Source of the DNA: Lentinula raphanica
Lineage: Eukaryota; Basidiomycota; Agaricomycetes; Agaricales; Omphalotaceae
Assembly (NCBI GenBank): GCA_027919835.1
Contig: JANVFP010000005.1
Span: forward strand, 124,001 to 188,000
Direction: 5' to 3'
DNA length: 64,000 bases
Shown: piece after piece, positions 23,431-40,185 of the stretch
How positions within the stretch are numbered: position 1 is the stretch's first letter
Layout of the letters: each line of letters begins with the position of its first letter
Program-made: the position numbers and the translations under genes
The notes under the pieces: model-generated
What the model was told of the DNA's origin: nothing
What the model saw: only the letters and a program-made list of their open reading frames with translations
The model's database searches: none

Positions 23431-24365
23431 ATGCCTTCAGCACTCATACTCATTGCAGATGGAACTGAAGAAATGGAATTGTGATTTTATACTCACTCAA
23501 TAACTCTGGCCTGGCTGACACCTCGCATTCAAGTACAATCACATATGACACTTTGGTTCGCGCAGGCGTAACCTGTCAGTCTGCCTTTGTACACGACGAC
23601 GAGTTCGTCAGTCCTGTTGCAGCCAAAGGATCAAGAGGAATTAGGATCATGCCCGACGTGTACTTCGAACCAGACGCATCAGGTCCTGTCCGTGGGCCTC
23701 AATTTGGAATCTCAGTTCTCGTGCATCTGACGTGCTTCGGTTTCAAAGGACAAATTTGACGCTATAATCATTCCAGGAGGTGCAAAAGGCGCTGAGACTA
23801 TCGCGAAGAATTCTGCAGTCCAGGCACTGGTCAGAGAGTATTTGTCCCAAGGGAAGCTGGTGGGCATGATTTGCGCAGGTGAGTGTTGTCAAAACCTCAT
23901 AATTTGAATGATGATCACTGAGTACACTCCACTGGACATAGGAAGCATGGCTGCACTTACTTCTGGGCTACCTAAACAGCCATTAACCTCTCACCCAAGT
24001 GTCAAGAATTATCTAGAATCAGGTATCCAGTAGGATGAATTGAACATAGCTGCGACTAATGCTCTTTCGATATAGATTTCTCGTATTCTGAAGACCCTGT
24101 CGTCGTTTCCAAGAATCTAATTACTAGGTGTGTAAGATATAGCTTTCAACGAACACAACCTCTGATATTTTCCATTATTCTTGGGCTATGCTAATTAGTC
24201 GAGGACCTGGTAAGACCCCTCACTTCAAACATTGACGCGTTGACTGACGTTATAGCAGGTACTGCATTTCCTTTTGCTTTCAAGCTCGTAGAACTACTAT
24301 GTGGACTCGAAAGGCGAAACGAAGTGTATGGTCCCATGGTGTTTCCACCTGGGACGCCCTGGTGA
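23431..24365 (+). CDS. DJ-1/PARK7 family protein
   Basis: Seven exons: 23431-23480, 23534-23687, 23749-23878, 23942-24022, 24076-24127, 24199-24209 and 24259-24365; 194 residues. The fold is the DJ-1/PfpI type involved in oxidative stress protection and methylglyoxal handling. Conserved features are the Glu of IADGTEEME, IIPGGAKGAE, the reactive Cys of VGMICAG, TSHPSVK, FSYSEDPVVVS and RGPGTAFPFA. Exon 6 is only 11 nt and encodes the RGPG core. The donor of intron 2 (GTCCGT) was chosen because it alone keeps phase 0. The gene is divergent from the mitochondrial hydrolase and convergent with the Old Yellow Enzyme, whose stop lies 73 bases away. Confidence 0.9.
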
Positions 24366-24437
24366 TTCAAGGTAGTCTATTCATTCAAAATTCAAAATCT
24401 CGTCTGCCAGTGTACAAACGTATCGTGCAATCCAGAT

Positions 24438-25706
<1,269 letters not shown>

Positions 25707-26938
25707 ACTGATAACTGGTCAGTCAATGTCGTATCTGCCAAATTCTCTAGCTTCTTATAATTTGCGACAAGAGGATGAGTAAGGCAGAGGCTTACCAACC
25801 ATCGTTATCCTCAGCGTTCTGGGTTAGTAAGATGGACGTGGTCTGCGGCAATTCCTAGCCCGGATTACCTCCTTGTCAGTGAACTTCTTTCGACGAGGCT
25901 GAGTGATATGACCCTGTATTTGAAAAATGGAGTGCTCTCGAGTGTCTACTGATAGCCGTCGATAGCCCGAAAACAATTGGTTTGGGGGGTTCAGATTAGA
26001 GTTTGGGCCTGGTCATGCAATGTACTTACCTATCCCTCCAGGAGAGTAGCCATTTGTGAGAATGGTGAGCGATCTTGGCTTAGTGATCTTGACTGGGCCA
26101 TTCAACTCCTCGAGTCTTTCCTATCCCCCCCTCCTCTCCAGGCTTTGACTACTCAAACAATCATCCCAGATATTACACAGAGCATTACTGTACTACGGTC
26201 TCTTTACAACTTCATTTGATTGACAGCAGTCCAGCCTAGCAGTCCCCGCTTAACACTTCTACAACGTTGCTTTGAGCCACACGAGGATGGGACTACATCC
26301 TGTCCATTATCTACTCTTCCTCACTATCTCACAGAAGTCCGCAGACCTGACCATCGTATCACATCGACTAAGTTTCTAAGCTGCTCTGTGCCAGTAATCT
26401 CACTCCAGAGTTACTTTACGGGTGTGTCCTGCATCGAGTCGACCCCTCCCTGAACGACATCAATATTTCGAGTTCTGTCATGCCTGCCACAACAGCCACC
26501 AGCCCAAGATGGCACCTCAACATGTTCTCCAATGCTAGCTCGATACAGTGCCGCTATACGGTAGGGCTCTATTTGCGCACGGTTCGAAATTGGTGCAGAC
26601 GGGGGGTGTTCTATTCCCAATCTTTGTATCTAACTTGTCGCAGCTCGAAGAAGTGACACTAAAGAATCTCAAGTACTCTCAAAACTTTGAATATAGCTCA
26701 ACTTCAAGACTCGACTCCGACGTTTTAAGGAGTAGGCTTTAGTAGCCGCTTCCGCGGGTGACCCGCTGGATTGATCCGAGGCTCGGCATTCAAGTTCAAC
26801 TTCCGAAATACTCCAGTTAGTTTCTTTCTATCCTTTCCTATCCCATCCTCCTCCGAGTCCCATCTCTCATCGCCAAGAACGCGTATACGACTAACTCGAA
26901 TTTGCCCGTCCACCCTGCTTCGGCATCCATCTGGTGAA
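25707..26938. other. Gene-poor stretch, 5' part
   Basis: Short open frames only, none with a recognisable motif. The Old Yellow Enzyme promoter must lie in the first few hundred bases. Confidence 0.4.
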
Positions 26939-27894
26939 ATGGATATCGATCCTCCGGAATCCTCTCTTGTCGGGTGGCATTTTTTCCTGGGTTCCAGTCA
27001 GACCGTGGTCATCCGACTTGGACTGAACTGCTTACACTGTGATGCACTTCAATCTACTCACCGTACACGACGATTTCATCGGTGCTCAATTCACCACGAG
27101 CGAGACCTCTGTTTCTCAAAACCGGCGGCCTGAAGGATATAATCTAGAGTGTATTCGCATTCTCTGGGCACGAATTGTTTGTATTTCTAGCAAGCCATTG
27201 CTCTACATATGATGACTGCTCTCTTGATGGCCGAAGCGACACGAGACAATCCTTTTCGTGGAAAATGTTTGAGCCTGACTCGACCTTGTTACAAGTTGTT
27301 ACAACCCGTGGTTGTATTCGTGCTTTCCGGTTCAATACGACGTCACAGAGTTTCCGAGAGGTGGATGTGCTTACCGTGCGAGATATCATTAGGTACGTAC
27401 GTAGCAGCTTACTATAGCTCAACATTCACCGATGCCTTCTCAGCAAAAACTCGAAACATGAAGCTCCACAACGCTAGAAACGTGCTCATCGCTGAACGTG
27501 TTCTGAGCTCAGTCTTGTGTATTCCGCCCTTTTGAAAACTCCGTCTCGAATCCTCGGCCGGACAGACGTTTTCTCCAACGTTCTACATAGAATACCTTAT
27601 TGAGGTGGTTTGTCCCTGAGGTAGGTGAAGGAGCCCGAACCTTGCGGCGAACCTGATTGGGAATACCTGGTGCCGTTCAACTCCTCCGTCTTGGAAGAAC
27701 GCTCACCGCTATTATTGCCAGACGGCATATACCTCACAGACAACAACTTGGTACCCTATGGGAATGTTGAAGAAGCGATGACTGATACGGCGGGCATATT
27801 GCTGAATATTCTGCCAAATAGCTCCGGTGAATTAGAACTATCAATAGCCTCTGAAGCATATCGTGAACAAAGAAATATAGACTGTCATGCATAG
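26939..27894 (+). other. Possible unrecognised multi-exon gene or gene relic
   Basis: Three stretches look mildly coding but could not be joined into one model: an ATG at 26939 (MDIDPPESSLVGWHFFLG), a frame at about 27194-27390 (containing SWKMFEPDSTLLQVV and a GT donor after DVLTVRDIIR), and 27625-27894 (containing LLPDGIYLTDNNLVPYG and ending in TAG). Their amino-acid composition is balanced, but no family is recognised. It may be a lineage-specific gene with introns, a decayed copy, or chance frames. Confidence 0.25.
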
Positions 27895-28522
27895 GTCATC
27901 ATGACGAAAGCTCAGATCTCAGAGGGTAAGGCTTGTGTATTGCAAGGCGTATTGTGGTAAGTGCTCCGGAATTTTGACTGGCAGGCTGCAGTAATCAATG
28001 AAATTAAACAGTGTTCATCGCGATCGACACAAGTGTTACCTCAAGGAAAAGCCAAAACTCTGAAAACTGGTAGAAGGTTAGAGCAAGGCGAATGCTCACA
28101 CCATCTTTCGTTCAGTGTGACTGCTATACCAAGTCAATTCTAGTATACTCAATGACTCTCCTGGTTTCACATGCTAACCAATGTCCACCTCCTTCCCGAC
28201 TCCGCTGCCACCGCATCTCTCAAGATTGATCTTGCTGTGTATTTTGTGAGTTGAGTGGTGCATGTTGTTGAGTCAATTGATCTATGTTTCAGAGGATAGA
28301 GTTTTTAAACAACGCGGATCCGCATCCTATGATATTTATGATTGACCCACGATATTCCTGCAAGGCCCCCTCTCGATTCAGATATGTATATATCTTCTTT
28401 CTGCCGGGGGAAACGTTTTCCGCGTATTCAACTGTGATTTAAAGTATTCCAGAGATAAAGGATCTGCACCACTATAGATAAACAGTCTTGCTCATCTGCA
28501 CTTTTCTCTCTCCCTCATCATC
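27895..28522. other. Intergenic region upstream of the zinc-finger gene
   Basis: No gene is seen. The last 50 bases form a C/T-rich leader (cttttctctctccctcatca) typical of basidiomycete transcription starts. Confidence 0.4.
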
Positions 28523-29158
28523 ATGCCGCTTCCCAGTATCAACGAAATGTTTCCAGGTGCGTATACTCTCTTTCAACATACTGTAGGTTTCGCTGATGCC
28601 ATTTTCAGTCGACCTCATAACTATACCACCTAGACGGCGATTAGAGCTCCTTGTTAGTGAATGGGGATAGTTTCAACTTCATGCGCTGAACATCTACTTA
28701 GGCGAAGAGCAAGGCTCGAGCCATATCCCACCTTGCACAACAACCAGCAAACGACTCGCCCTCACTTCCCTACGGCGGCAACTTACCGTTGACTTCAAAC
28801 GGTAACGGTCCGGCAACCTCTGACGATGAATTGGATGGGGAGAATGAATCTATCGACCAAACAAAGAAGCATGTTTGCCCCGAGTGCTTCAAACGCTTCA
28901 GCCGTCCAAGTAGCCTTCGCATTCACGGCAATACACACAGTGGTGTTACACGTAGGTCTTTCTATGCCTATAGAAAGGGGCCAAGGGTACTGACAATCCA
29001 CAGCATTTTCATGTCCGTTTCCGGGTTGTGGAAGAAAATTCAACGTGAGCTCGAATATGCGTCGCCATTACCGCAAACACGATGTTCAACCTGCCGCATA
29101 TATCGGAAATGACCACCGGAAGTTACGACCATATCCTCCCTGGTACAACAAGGGTTAA
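28523..29158 (+). CDS. C2H2 zinc-finger transcription factor, small
   Basis: Four exons: 28523-28556, 28609-28652, 28702-28951 and 29004-29158; introns 49-52 nt; 160 residues. After an unstructured N-terminal half come two adjacent C2H2 fingers: CPECFKRFSRPSSLRIHGNTH, and FSCPFPGCGRKFN followed by SSNMRRHYRKH. The Cys/His spacing is intact in both, and the linker between them is split by intron 3. This two-finger arrangement at the C-terminus is common in Agaricomycete transcription factors. Probable nuclear DNA-binding regulator; targets unknown. The first two small exons are inferred from phase and are the least certain part. Confidence 0.8.
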
Positions 29159-33561
<4,403 letters not shown>

Positions 33562-34217
33562 GTCTCTAGACGCACTTACTACGCTTTCGACATCAATTAT
33601 CTTTATTGTATTGTGCGGACTATCTCCTTCCTCGGACTTATTTCTCTTCCCTCGATGTCCTATGCTACTTGCATGGTGATGCTGGTACGCATGAGATTCA
33701 ATGTAGCTCTAGGACATCTCCCTATCCCAACTCTGTCTTTCTTTTGATTGACCGTATTCTCTCTTTTGCGTTGCTCATCCTGAACAGTGCATATTTACAC
33801 TATCTCAACATGGATTATTGGCAATGTTATACATACGTGTGAACCTGGAGCAGTATCTAATATTTGCATTTTGTATCTAGTACACTGGGTGTATACATTC
33901 ATCAGAATTGCTTTTTCCGTATGCCTGTAAGACTTCCGATTCACGAGTATACATGCATCAAGTATGGCCTCGTCTATCGCACCTGACAAGAACGGTCGTT
34001 GGATGTAATAACTGAATTCTGCTTAATTAGATCTGGAGTAGGTAGGGGTGAGTAACGAAAGACTAAAATAGCTATAACAAATGGTATAATCCCGGTATAA
34101 TCTTGAGACGAATGTTGCGGTTTGAGAAATAGAAGTAATGTGAAAGCGAGAACCAAGTTTTTCGATTACTCATGAATTAGCATCTAAGTACACTAAACTT
34201 CACTGTGACTTTGTCAT
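33562..34217. other. Convergent intergenic region
   Basis: 3' regions of the GMC gene (plus) and peroxygenase 1 (minus). Only short frames are present. Confidence 0.4.
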
Positions 34218-35335
34218 TCACAACTGGAGGAGTTTTGGTGGCCAAATTGTCTCTGGACCTTCGGGTTGAAGACGCGTCCAAGGGCAGGTCAACAAGGAGC
34301 TAGGCAACCAAGGTCCTTTCGTCTGAGAGGCCTTGTCCAATTGCTCCATGAGCTTCGTCAATGAGGTCATGTTCGTCGGATAGGGTGAACGTTTCCAGCC
34401 TTCCTCAAGAGGAAGACGTTCTTCACGGAAGAAGATATCAACAAACCTATCGTGATAGCTGTTAGTACCTGCCAGTGGGAGCGAGATCGAATAATCGGAT
34501 ACTGTACTTACTTTTTAGGAGCAACTCCAGTCCTCGCATCACCCATGGCCGAAAGAAACAAACTTGCTTCGAGCAGCTGAGACTGACGTTCCTTGACGGT
34601 GTTAACCAGGTCAGGGTTCTCCTTTTTGGCATGCGCCAGGCGTTCTTCCAGGATTTGACCTACGGATGTGATGTCGTACACGTCAGGAGACAAGTCTGAT
34701 TGAAGGAGGGTGCTGTTGAAGACGGTGGAGTTGAAGTGTAAGTTGTCCCCGAGAGCGTAATCGGAGCGAGAGAGGGACGCGTCGTGCTCGATTGTACCAT
34801 GCCTAGAAAGCGTATATAGCATATATGAGTGTTTATCAACGAGCCAAGGTTCTACTAACAACTTGAGATCATCGAGCGTGAAACTGTCAGGGGCGTCGGT
34901 TGTGAGAAGAGCCATCTTGAGCGCTAGGTTGAGGACAGGGTCCACAGGGTTATTGTAGACGACTGTTGAAAATGGTGGTCAATTGGTCGAGTCATGCGTA
35001 CACTAGGCGATTTACTGGACGTACCGTCGACAGCTTTGAGTACCATTGGAATGGTGAGGTTCGTGCCATCTCTAGGGATGAAGCCATGATTTGCCAACCT
35101 TGTCATGAAGTGAATGCTTAGCTGCCACTGACAGGCTTGTCGTAACCTTTGAATAAACGTACGTATTCATTCCAGGACAGGGAGAACGAACATCAGTCTC
35201 TCCAGGAGCAATAAAACGATGATGGTTCCAGTCGATGTTGGCGAATTCGTCACCGGCTGGTACGTTGTTTGCGTTCAACACTATTTGAGTTGCATAGCTG
35301 AATGAAGCCAGCATCAAGTTGACGAGAAAGAGCAT
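34218..35335 (-). CDS. Heme-thiolate peroxidase / unspecific peroxygenase, copy 1
   Basis: Short-type member of the chloroperoxidase-like UPO family, which uses H2O2 to oxidise or oxygenate organic substrates. Exons: 35335-35163, 35098-35025, 34962-34860, 34802-34512 and 34446-34218; 289 residues. The start MLFLVNLMLASFSYATQ is a signal peptide. SPCPGMNT supplies the heme-ligating Cys, followed after intron 1 by LANHGFIPRDG. The acid-base region is TIEHDASLSR, with the EHD motif joined across intron 3. The C-terminal half has LEASLFLSAMGD and an EERLPLEEGWKRS block. The five-exon structure matches the neighbouring copy exactly. The start was chosen at the ATG leading into the signal peptide. 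Confidence 0.92.
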
Positions 35336-36130
35336 TCTGAAAGGCTTAAGTAGTGAAGGTGAAGGAGCAAGAAGGAACTTGAAGGAAGGAGGAACAACTG
35401 TTAAATACCGGGGCCAAGTAATGAGCAAGGCTATGCAGTAAGCGGCGATTGAGGTAAGTATAAATTGGTAGCAGAAGGAGGGAGTACGAAATTGAACTCA
35501 CTGAGCGGTAAGCACTAAGCCTATTGTGACCCTTTTTTCCTCCCTGATGTCTCCCCAAATGCCTATACAGCGCAAAGATCAGATTTTGGGATCATCACAT
35601 GAGCCAGAGCAGAGCCAGAGTACAAAGTACGCGTCGAAAACGGTTTGGTGCTCGCGAAGGAAGCACGAAGCTCCATGAATCTCAGTCAACCGCAGAAGCC
35701 ACAAGCCTCGAACATGAGCACATCAATCGCGAATAGAATACACAGCCCTACAGTGAACAGAACGACCGAGGAAGGACTAGTTCAATGGAATATTCATGAT
35801 GACACAAAGCATGCGATTGGCGCTGGCGCGCAGGTGAATGGAGTCAGATGCGGAAATTGAGAAGCGGTCATACTACATAGTGCGAATGATCAAAAGATGA
35901 GGACGAGTTGAAGACGTTTAGAATAGCCCGCAAACTTGCTTGGAAGATTCCAAAATGAAAACGGTGAGCTTCTTGTACCGATGAGCGACAAGAGACAGTT
36001 GAGAAGGTGATTAGAAGTAGTACGCGAAGTATCGAAACAGGAAGGTCGAATTGATCACTGATATTTGCTTTGATTCCGAGGTTCTTTGAACAAGAATTGA
36101 GTACTTGAGTCTTGACTGAGGCCTTGACAT
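35336..36130. other. Intergenic region between the two peroxygenases
   Basis: Promoter of copy 1 and 3' region of copy 2. No gene is recognised; an open frame at 35645-35860 has no motif. Confidence 0.4.
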
Positions 36131-37245
36131 TTACAACTTGAACAATTTCGGTGGCCAAACCATCTCTGGACCTTCGGGTTGAAGACGTGTCCAAGGGCAG
36201 GTGAGCAAGGAACTCGGCAACCAAGGTCCTTTCGTCTGAGAGGCCTTGTCCAGTTGTTCCATAAGGTTCGCCAACGAAGCAGTATTCGTCGGATAGGGTG
36301 AACGTTTCCAGCCTTCCTCAAGAGGGAGACGTTCCTCACGGAAGAAGATATGAACAAAACTAAGATGACTGCTGTTAATGCCTGTTTCCTGAGTTGATCA
36401 GATACTTGCTTTTTGGGAGCGACTCCAGTCCTTGGATCACCCATGACCGAAAGAAACAGACTTGCTTCGAGCAATTGAGATTGACGTTCCTTGACGGTGT
36501 TGACCACGTTCGGATTCGCCTGTTTCGCAAGCGCCAGACGTTCTTCCATAATTTGACCTACGGATGTGGTGTCGTACACGTCGGAAGACAAGTTTGATTG
36601 AAGGAAGGTACTGTTGAAAACGGTGGAATTGAAGTGTAGATTGTCCCCAAGAGCATTATCGGATCGAGAGAAAGACGCGTCGTGCTCGATTGTACCGTGC
36701 CTAGAAAGTATACATAGCATATATGAGAGTTTCGAGACGAGCAAAAACCGTACGAACAATTTGAGATCGTCAAGCGTGAAACTGTCCGGAGCGTCTGTAG
36801 TAAGGAGACCCAATTTGAGGGCTAGGTTAAGAACGGGGTCCACTGGGTTGTTGAAGATCGCTTTCGAAAGTCGTGGTCAATCCGCCGATGCCATGTATTA
36901 CACCAGGCGCAACTTTGGTCTTACCGTCAGTCGCTTTGATCACCATGGGTATGGTAATGTTCCTGCCATTTCTGGAGATGAAGCCATGGTTTGCCAACCT
37001 TGTCAGGCAGCGAAACGTTAGCTAGCTCCTCTAAATCTTGGGAGATCTAAGAAGACGTACGTGTTCAATCCTGGGCAGGGCGAACGGAAGTCATTTTTGC
37101 CAGGCGCAATCCAACGGTGATGGTTCCAGTTGATGTTGGCGAATACGTCGTCAGCCTGGACGGTATTGGTGTTGAGTACTATTTGAGTTGCGTAGCTGAA
37201 CGAAGCCAGCATCAAGTTGACGAGCGAGAGTATTGTAGAAGGCAT
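36131..37245 (-). CDS. Heme-thiolate peroxidase / unspecific peroxygenase, copy 2
   Basis: Tandem paralogue of copy 1. Exons: 37245-37061, 36998-36925, 36860-36758, 36700-36410 and 36359-36131; 293 residues. Exon sizes 2-5 (74, 103, 291 and 229 nt) are identical to copy 1. It keeps the signal peptide, SPCPGLNT (heme Cys), LANHGFISRNG, TIEHDASFSR and the EERLPLEEGWKRS block. Intron 4 starts with GC instead of GT (AAAAA|GCAAGT) where copy 1 has GTAAGT, while the acceptor and phase are unchanged. If that intron is retained, a different C-terminal tail stays open to about 36055, but it loses the conserved end, so splicing is the better reading. Confidence 0.9.
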
Positions 37246-37524
37246 ATTGATGGTTGTAAAAGAAAGAAGCCGAGAACTGGGCGGCAATTTTTGCTCGAAT
37301 GCAACTCGAAATCTGGATATCACTTCCCAAATATATGTGTTCATGCACTACACGGATCTACTCTTTGTCGTTTTCAGGAATATCACGTATACGGTACAGC
37401 CAAGAACTCTGGGTTTAAAGTCGTAGATTATGTCTGCGCTAATATACATATATTGTCATAGATCCAATCCTCAGAAAGAGTCTTCATCCTTCCTAGATTC
37501 CTATCGTATCATAGTATTTACTCT

Positions 37525-38327
37525 TCAATATCGCTCGTTCTGGCCGTCCACTCCTCCGAGATGTCGGTTCTCGGGATGTGCACCTGAATTCATTTGTGAA
37601 AAGATGCTCTGCATGTCCGAGTCATAAAACAACTTACCATGAGCGACGGCTCGTTCCCGACGCATTACTGCTTCTCTCTCCAGACGTTCTGCCTCAGCTA
37701 GTTCAGAGCTCTGAGTCTTCAATGCGTTCGCTTCCCTATGATAGCAAAACAACGTTGTTGAGTTCATGAACCTGAATGATAAAGAACGACCACCTACATT
37801 TCCTTCTGCATGCCTTTCGCCTTGAGAGCATTGCTGCCCACGGCTGATCCTATCGCCTTCTCAACCTTGCCGGTTGTAGAGTGACCAGGACCGCCCGATG
37901 CATTCATGTGCGAGGAAGGAGGTATATTGCCAGGCTGATTACCATAATCGTTGAAGCGGTCATTGCCCATTCCACCGCCCATTCCTGGTTGAGTATTCAT
38001 GCCATGCTGTGCACATGAGAGGCTAGATGAGAAGGCGTAGCGAACATATATACGAGGTGACAAACATACATCATTAGACATGGGTTGGTTAGGATAACCT
38101 TGCTGATGGTTCATCCCTTGGTGGTGATGATTGTGATGAGCTTCACCGGGAGGGGGCATGTTCGAATCAGCGTAGGGACTGTTTTTCATGCCACCAGCAG
38201 CGCCAGTGCCAGTGTTCATGTGGTCGTCGTGGCGACGCTCGTTGTGCTTCTGCGAAAAACATCAGAGATCGCAATACATCTGACGAAAAACGGTTACCTT
38301 GTCTTTGTGTCCACCGAAAAGAGGCAT
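37525..38327 (-). CDS. Small hydrophilic Gly/His/Asn-rich protein, conserved in mushrooms, unknown function
   Basis: Exons: 38327-38298, 38249-38070, 38006-37798, 37735-37638 and 37583-37525; 191 residues. The N-terminal two thirds are rich in Gly, Met, Asn, His and Pro (for example EAHHNHHHQGMNHQQG), probably disordered. The C-terminal third (GKVEKAIGSAVGSNALKAKG, then an alpha-helical ALKTQSSELAEAERLEREA) is charged and likely helical, ending HPENRHLGGVDGQ. I recall similar arrangements as uncharacterised proteins in basidiomycetes, but no domain name can be given. No signal peptide or membrane segment, so cytosolic or nuclear. Splice sites are all GT-AG and in phase. Confidence 0.7.
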
Positions 38328-38683
38328 GTCGAGTGTTAGATAAGTTCAGTAGAAGTTGATAATTTGAAGATACAAGGTGGTTTGAGATTTGAGGAATAGG
38401 GAGGATAGTTTGCTCTGGATTTATAGGTGTTGGGTGGAGCGTATGACGACCAAGGATAGGTCATCGCTGGTCATCGGACTCTGACGTATTCTGTCCACTC
38501 GGTCAAAGCGTTGTGTATGAACCCACATAAGGCAACTACCCCAAATGCGCAGTAAGCGCTCGTACCTTGAAGTCTTGGCCTAAAAACTAATCGTCATTTT
38601 CGGAAAGATACAACGCTGTGTTGCAAGACAGATTCAATGAGAAGAGTTTCAATACTGATAACTGAAGCAGTCACATTTTTTGG
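38328..38683. other. Intergenic region
   Basis: Promoter of the small hydrophilic protein and 3' region of the formyltransferase. Nothing else is seen. Confidence 0.4.
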
Positions 38684-40108
38684 CTACCCAATATACTCCG
38701 GTTGCAACCACTGGTCCACATCGTCCTGACTATCAAAGTTGATCTCGTTATTGACCACCAAACCGAAACTCTTCGCTCCACTCCACCACTCTCTCGCATC
38801 AAGCAACGCTCTTCCTTCTTGTTTGACTTTGAGAACGGACAGGACAGAGTTGTCCGCACATCGTATCAAGATGGCCTTGTCTGGTTTAGAGTAGCAGGCT
38901 TTCCCGGGAACAGTGGGCGTATAGGGTGGAGGGGAAGTATGGACTGCAGGCGAATGTATTTGAAGGGTTTGTATGGTGGGGAGGTAAACCGTAAGAGGGC
39001 GCTGTGGTGCGGAAGTCAGAAAAATGCAGATGATGTCCGTTGGGATTATACCGCACCTGATGCCCTATTGCCCGATACGTTTGAACGATTTTTGCTGCAG
39101 TCATGGTGGTAAAATCAAGAGTCGCGTCTTTGAACGATATTATCGGCGCGTAAGAAATGTTTGTTTCGCGTTCAGGGGTTGAGACGGCTTTTCCGTTCAT
39201 CATATCTCGAAGGACAGAGACTAGCAATTGTCCTCCTTCCACTGCGAGCCTGTCTCGTAGCTCCGCGAAGAATGTGTTCTCCGGTATGGACTAGTGGACT
39301 CTTTTAGAGGAACACATCCCTGAGACGGAACAGACAACTAACCAGAGATCGAGTGCCCCAGATTGGACCAGCATCTATGCCTTCCGATCTCTTCAACATT
39401 TTGATCACACATACACCCGTTTCTCTTTCGCCGTTCAAGATAGCATGCTGAATCGGAGCAGCACCGCGATAGGCAGGAAGAAGAGATGGATGGACGTTGA
39501 GTCTGCGTTCTGGGTTGAAGAGCTTGAGCATTTTGAGAGGTAGAATTCGGCCAAAGGAAGCGGTTATTATGACATGTTGAACAGAGGGAGGATCATCGCC
39601 AGAGGTTGAGAATGGAGATGGAATCTGAAGAAGGAATGGTTAGGACAGGGAAAAAAACATGTAGCCAGCAGACTCGCCTTCCAGTCCTTGAATTCTGACT
39701 TGGGTGGTATCGTATGGACAGGTAATCCGAGGGAATGACCCAATAGTTTTAACGGTGCTGGAAAATGAAGAATTGGTTGCTGAGACCCAGTAATATCGAC
39801 AACACTCACAGACCGAAAGCCTTGACCCACGATCGACCTTTTCATCAGGATTAGTAGCAAGATGTAGCTCTTGCCAGACATCCGAACGCTGAAACTCGAG
39901 AAATCAGCTTTTCCGAAGGGACTGAGTAGCAGGAAGGATGCGTTACATGGAGTTCCTGCAAGACAAGACACGAAAATTCGTCGCGTCCGAGGAAGAGAAT
40001 TTTGAAGTGGTTGGCCCATGTTGGTGAAGAGCTGAATGTCCTCTTGCTATGACAGCTGTGGCCAACTCTGTAATTCTTATGAGGAAAGCATTTTAGCAGC
40101 CTGTACAT
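38684..40108 (-). CDS. FMT1: Mitochondrial methionyl-tRNA formyltransferase
   Basis: Formylates Met-tRNA for mitochondrial translation initiation, using 10-formyl-tetrahydrofolate. Exons: 40108-39947, 39888-39810, 39757-39678, 39624-39343, 39290-39057 and 39001-38684; 384 residues. The basic N-terminus (MYRLLKCFPHKNYRVGHSCH) suggests mitochondrial import. The formyltransferase domain has KILFLGRDEFS, ASFGRILP, and the signature LNVHPSLLPAYRGAAPIQHA with its catalytic Asn/His, then VCVIKMLKRSEGIDAGP. The C-terminal domain (ISYAPIISFKDATLDF, HSP..YTPTVPGK) binds tRNA. Intron 3 begins with GC (AAG|GCGAGT); only this donor keeps the frame. It is divergent from an F-box-like gene, with 77 bases between the starts. 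Confidence 0.9.
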
Positions 40109-40185
40109 CGGCTTCACGGGCAAAGCCAGAAATCCGAATTTCCCACGGGCGCGTCGTCATAGTACTCTCTGATATTTATACCGCG
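40109..40185. promoter_or_regulatory. Compact bidirectional promoter (FMT1 / F-box gene 1)
   Basis: Seventy-seven bases lie between the two divergent start codons. Part of this stretch, together with the FMT1 leader, is repeated upstream of F-box gene 2 (about 41275-41346): both contain ccgaatttcccacg and tagtactctgatattta-like runs. Confidence 0.5.

Noticed and set aside
23346..23453. Longer N-terminus for the ABHD11-like protein from an ATG at 23453 or 23447
   Set aside because: It would overlap the DJ-1 start on the other strand; the start at 23345 gives a better mitochondrial targeting peptide.
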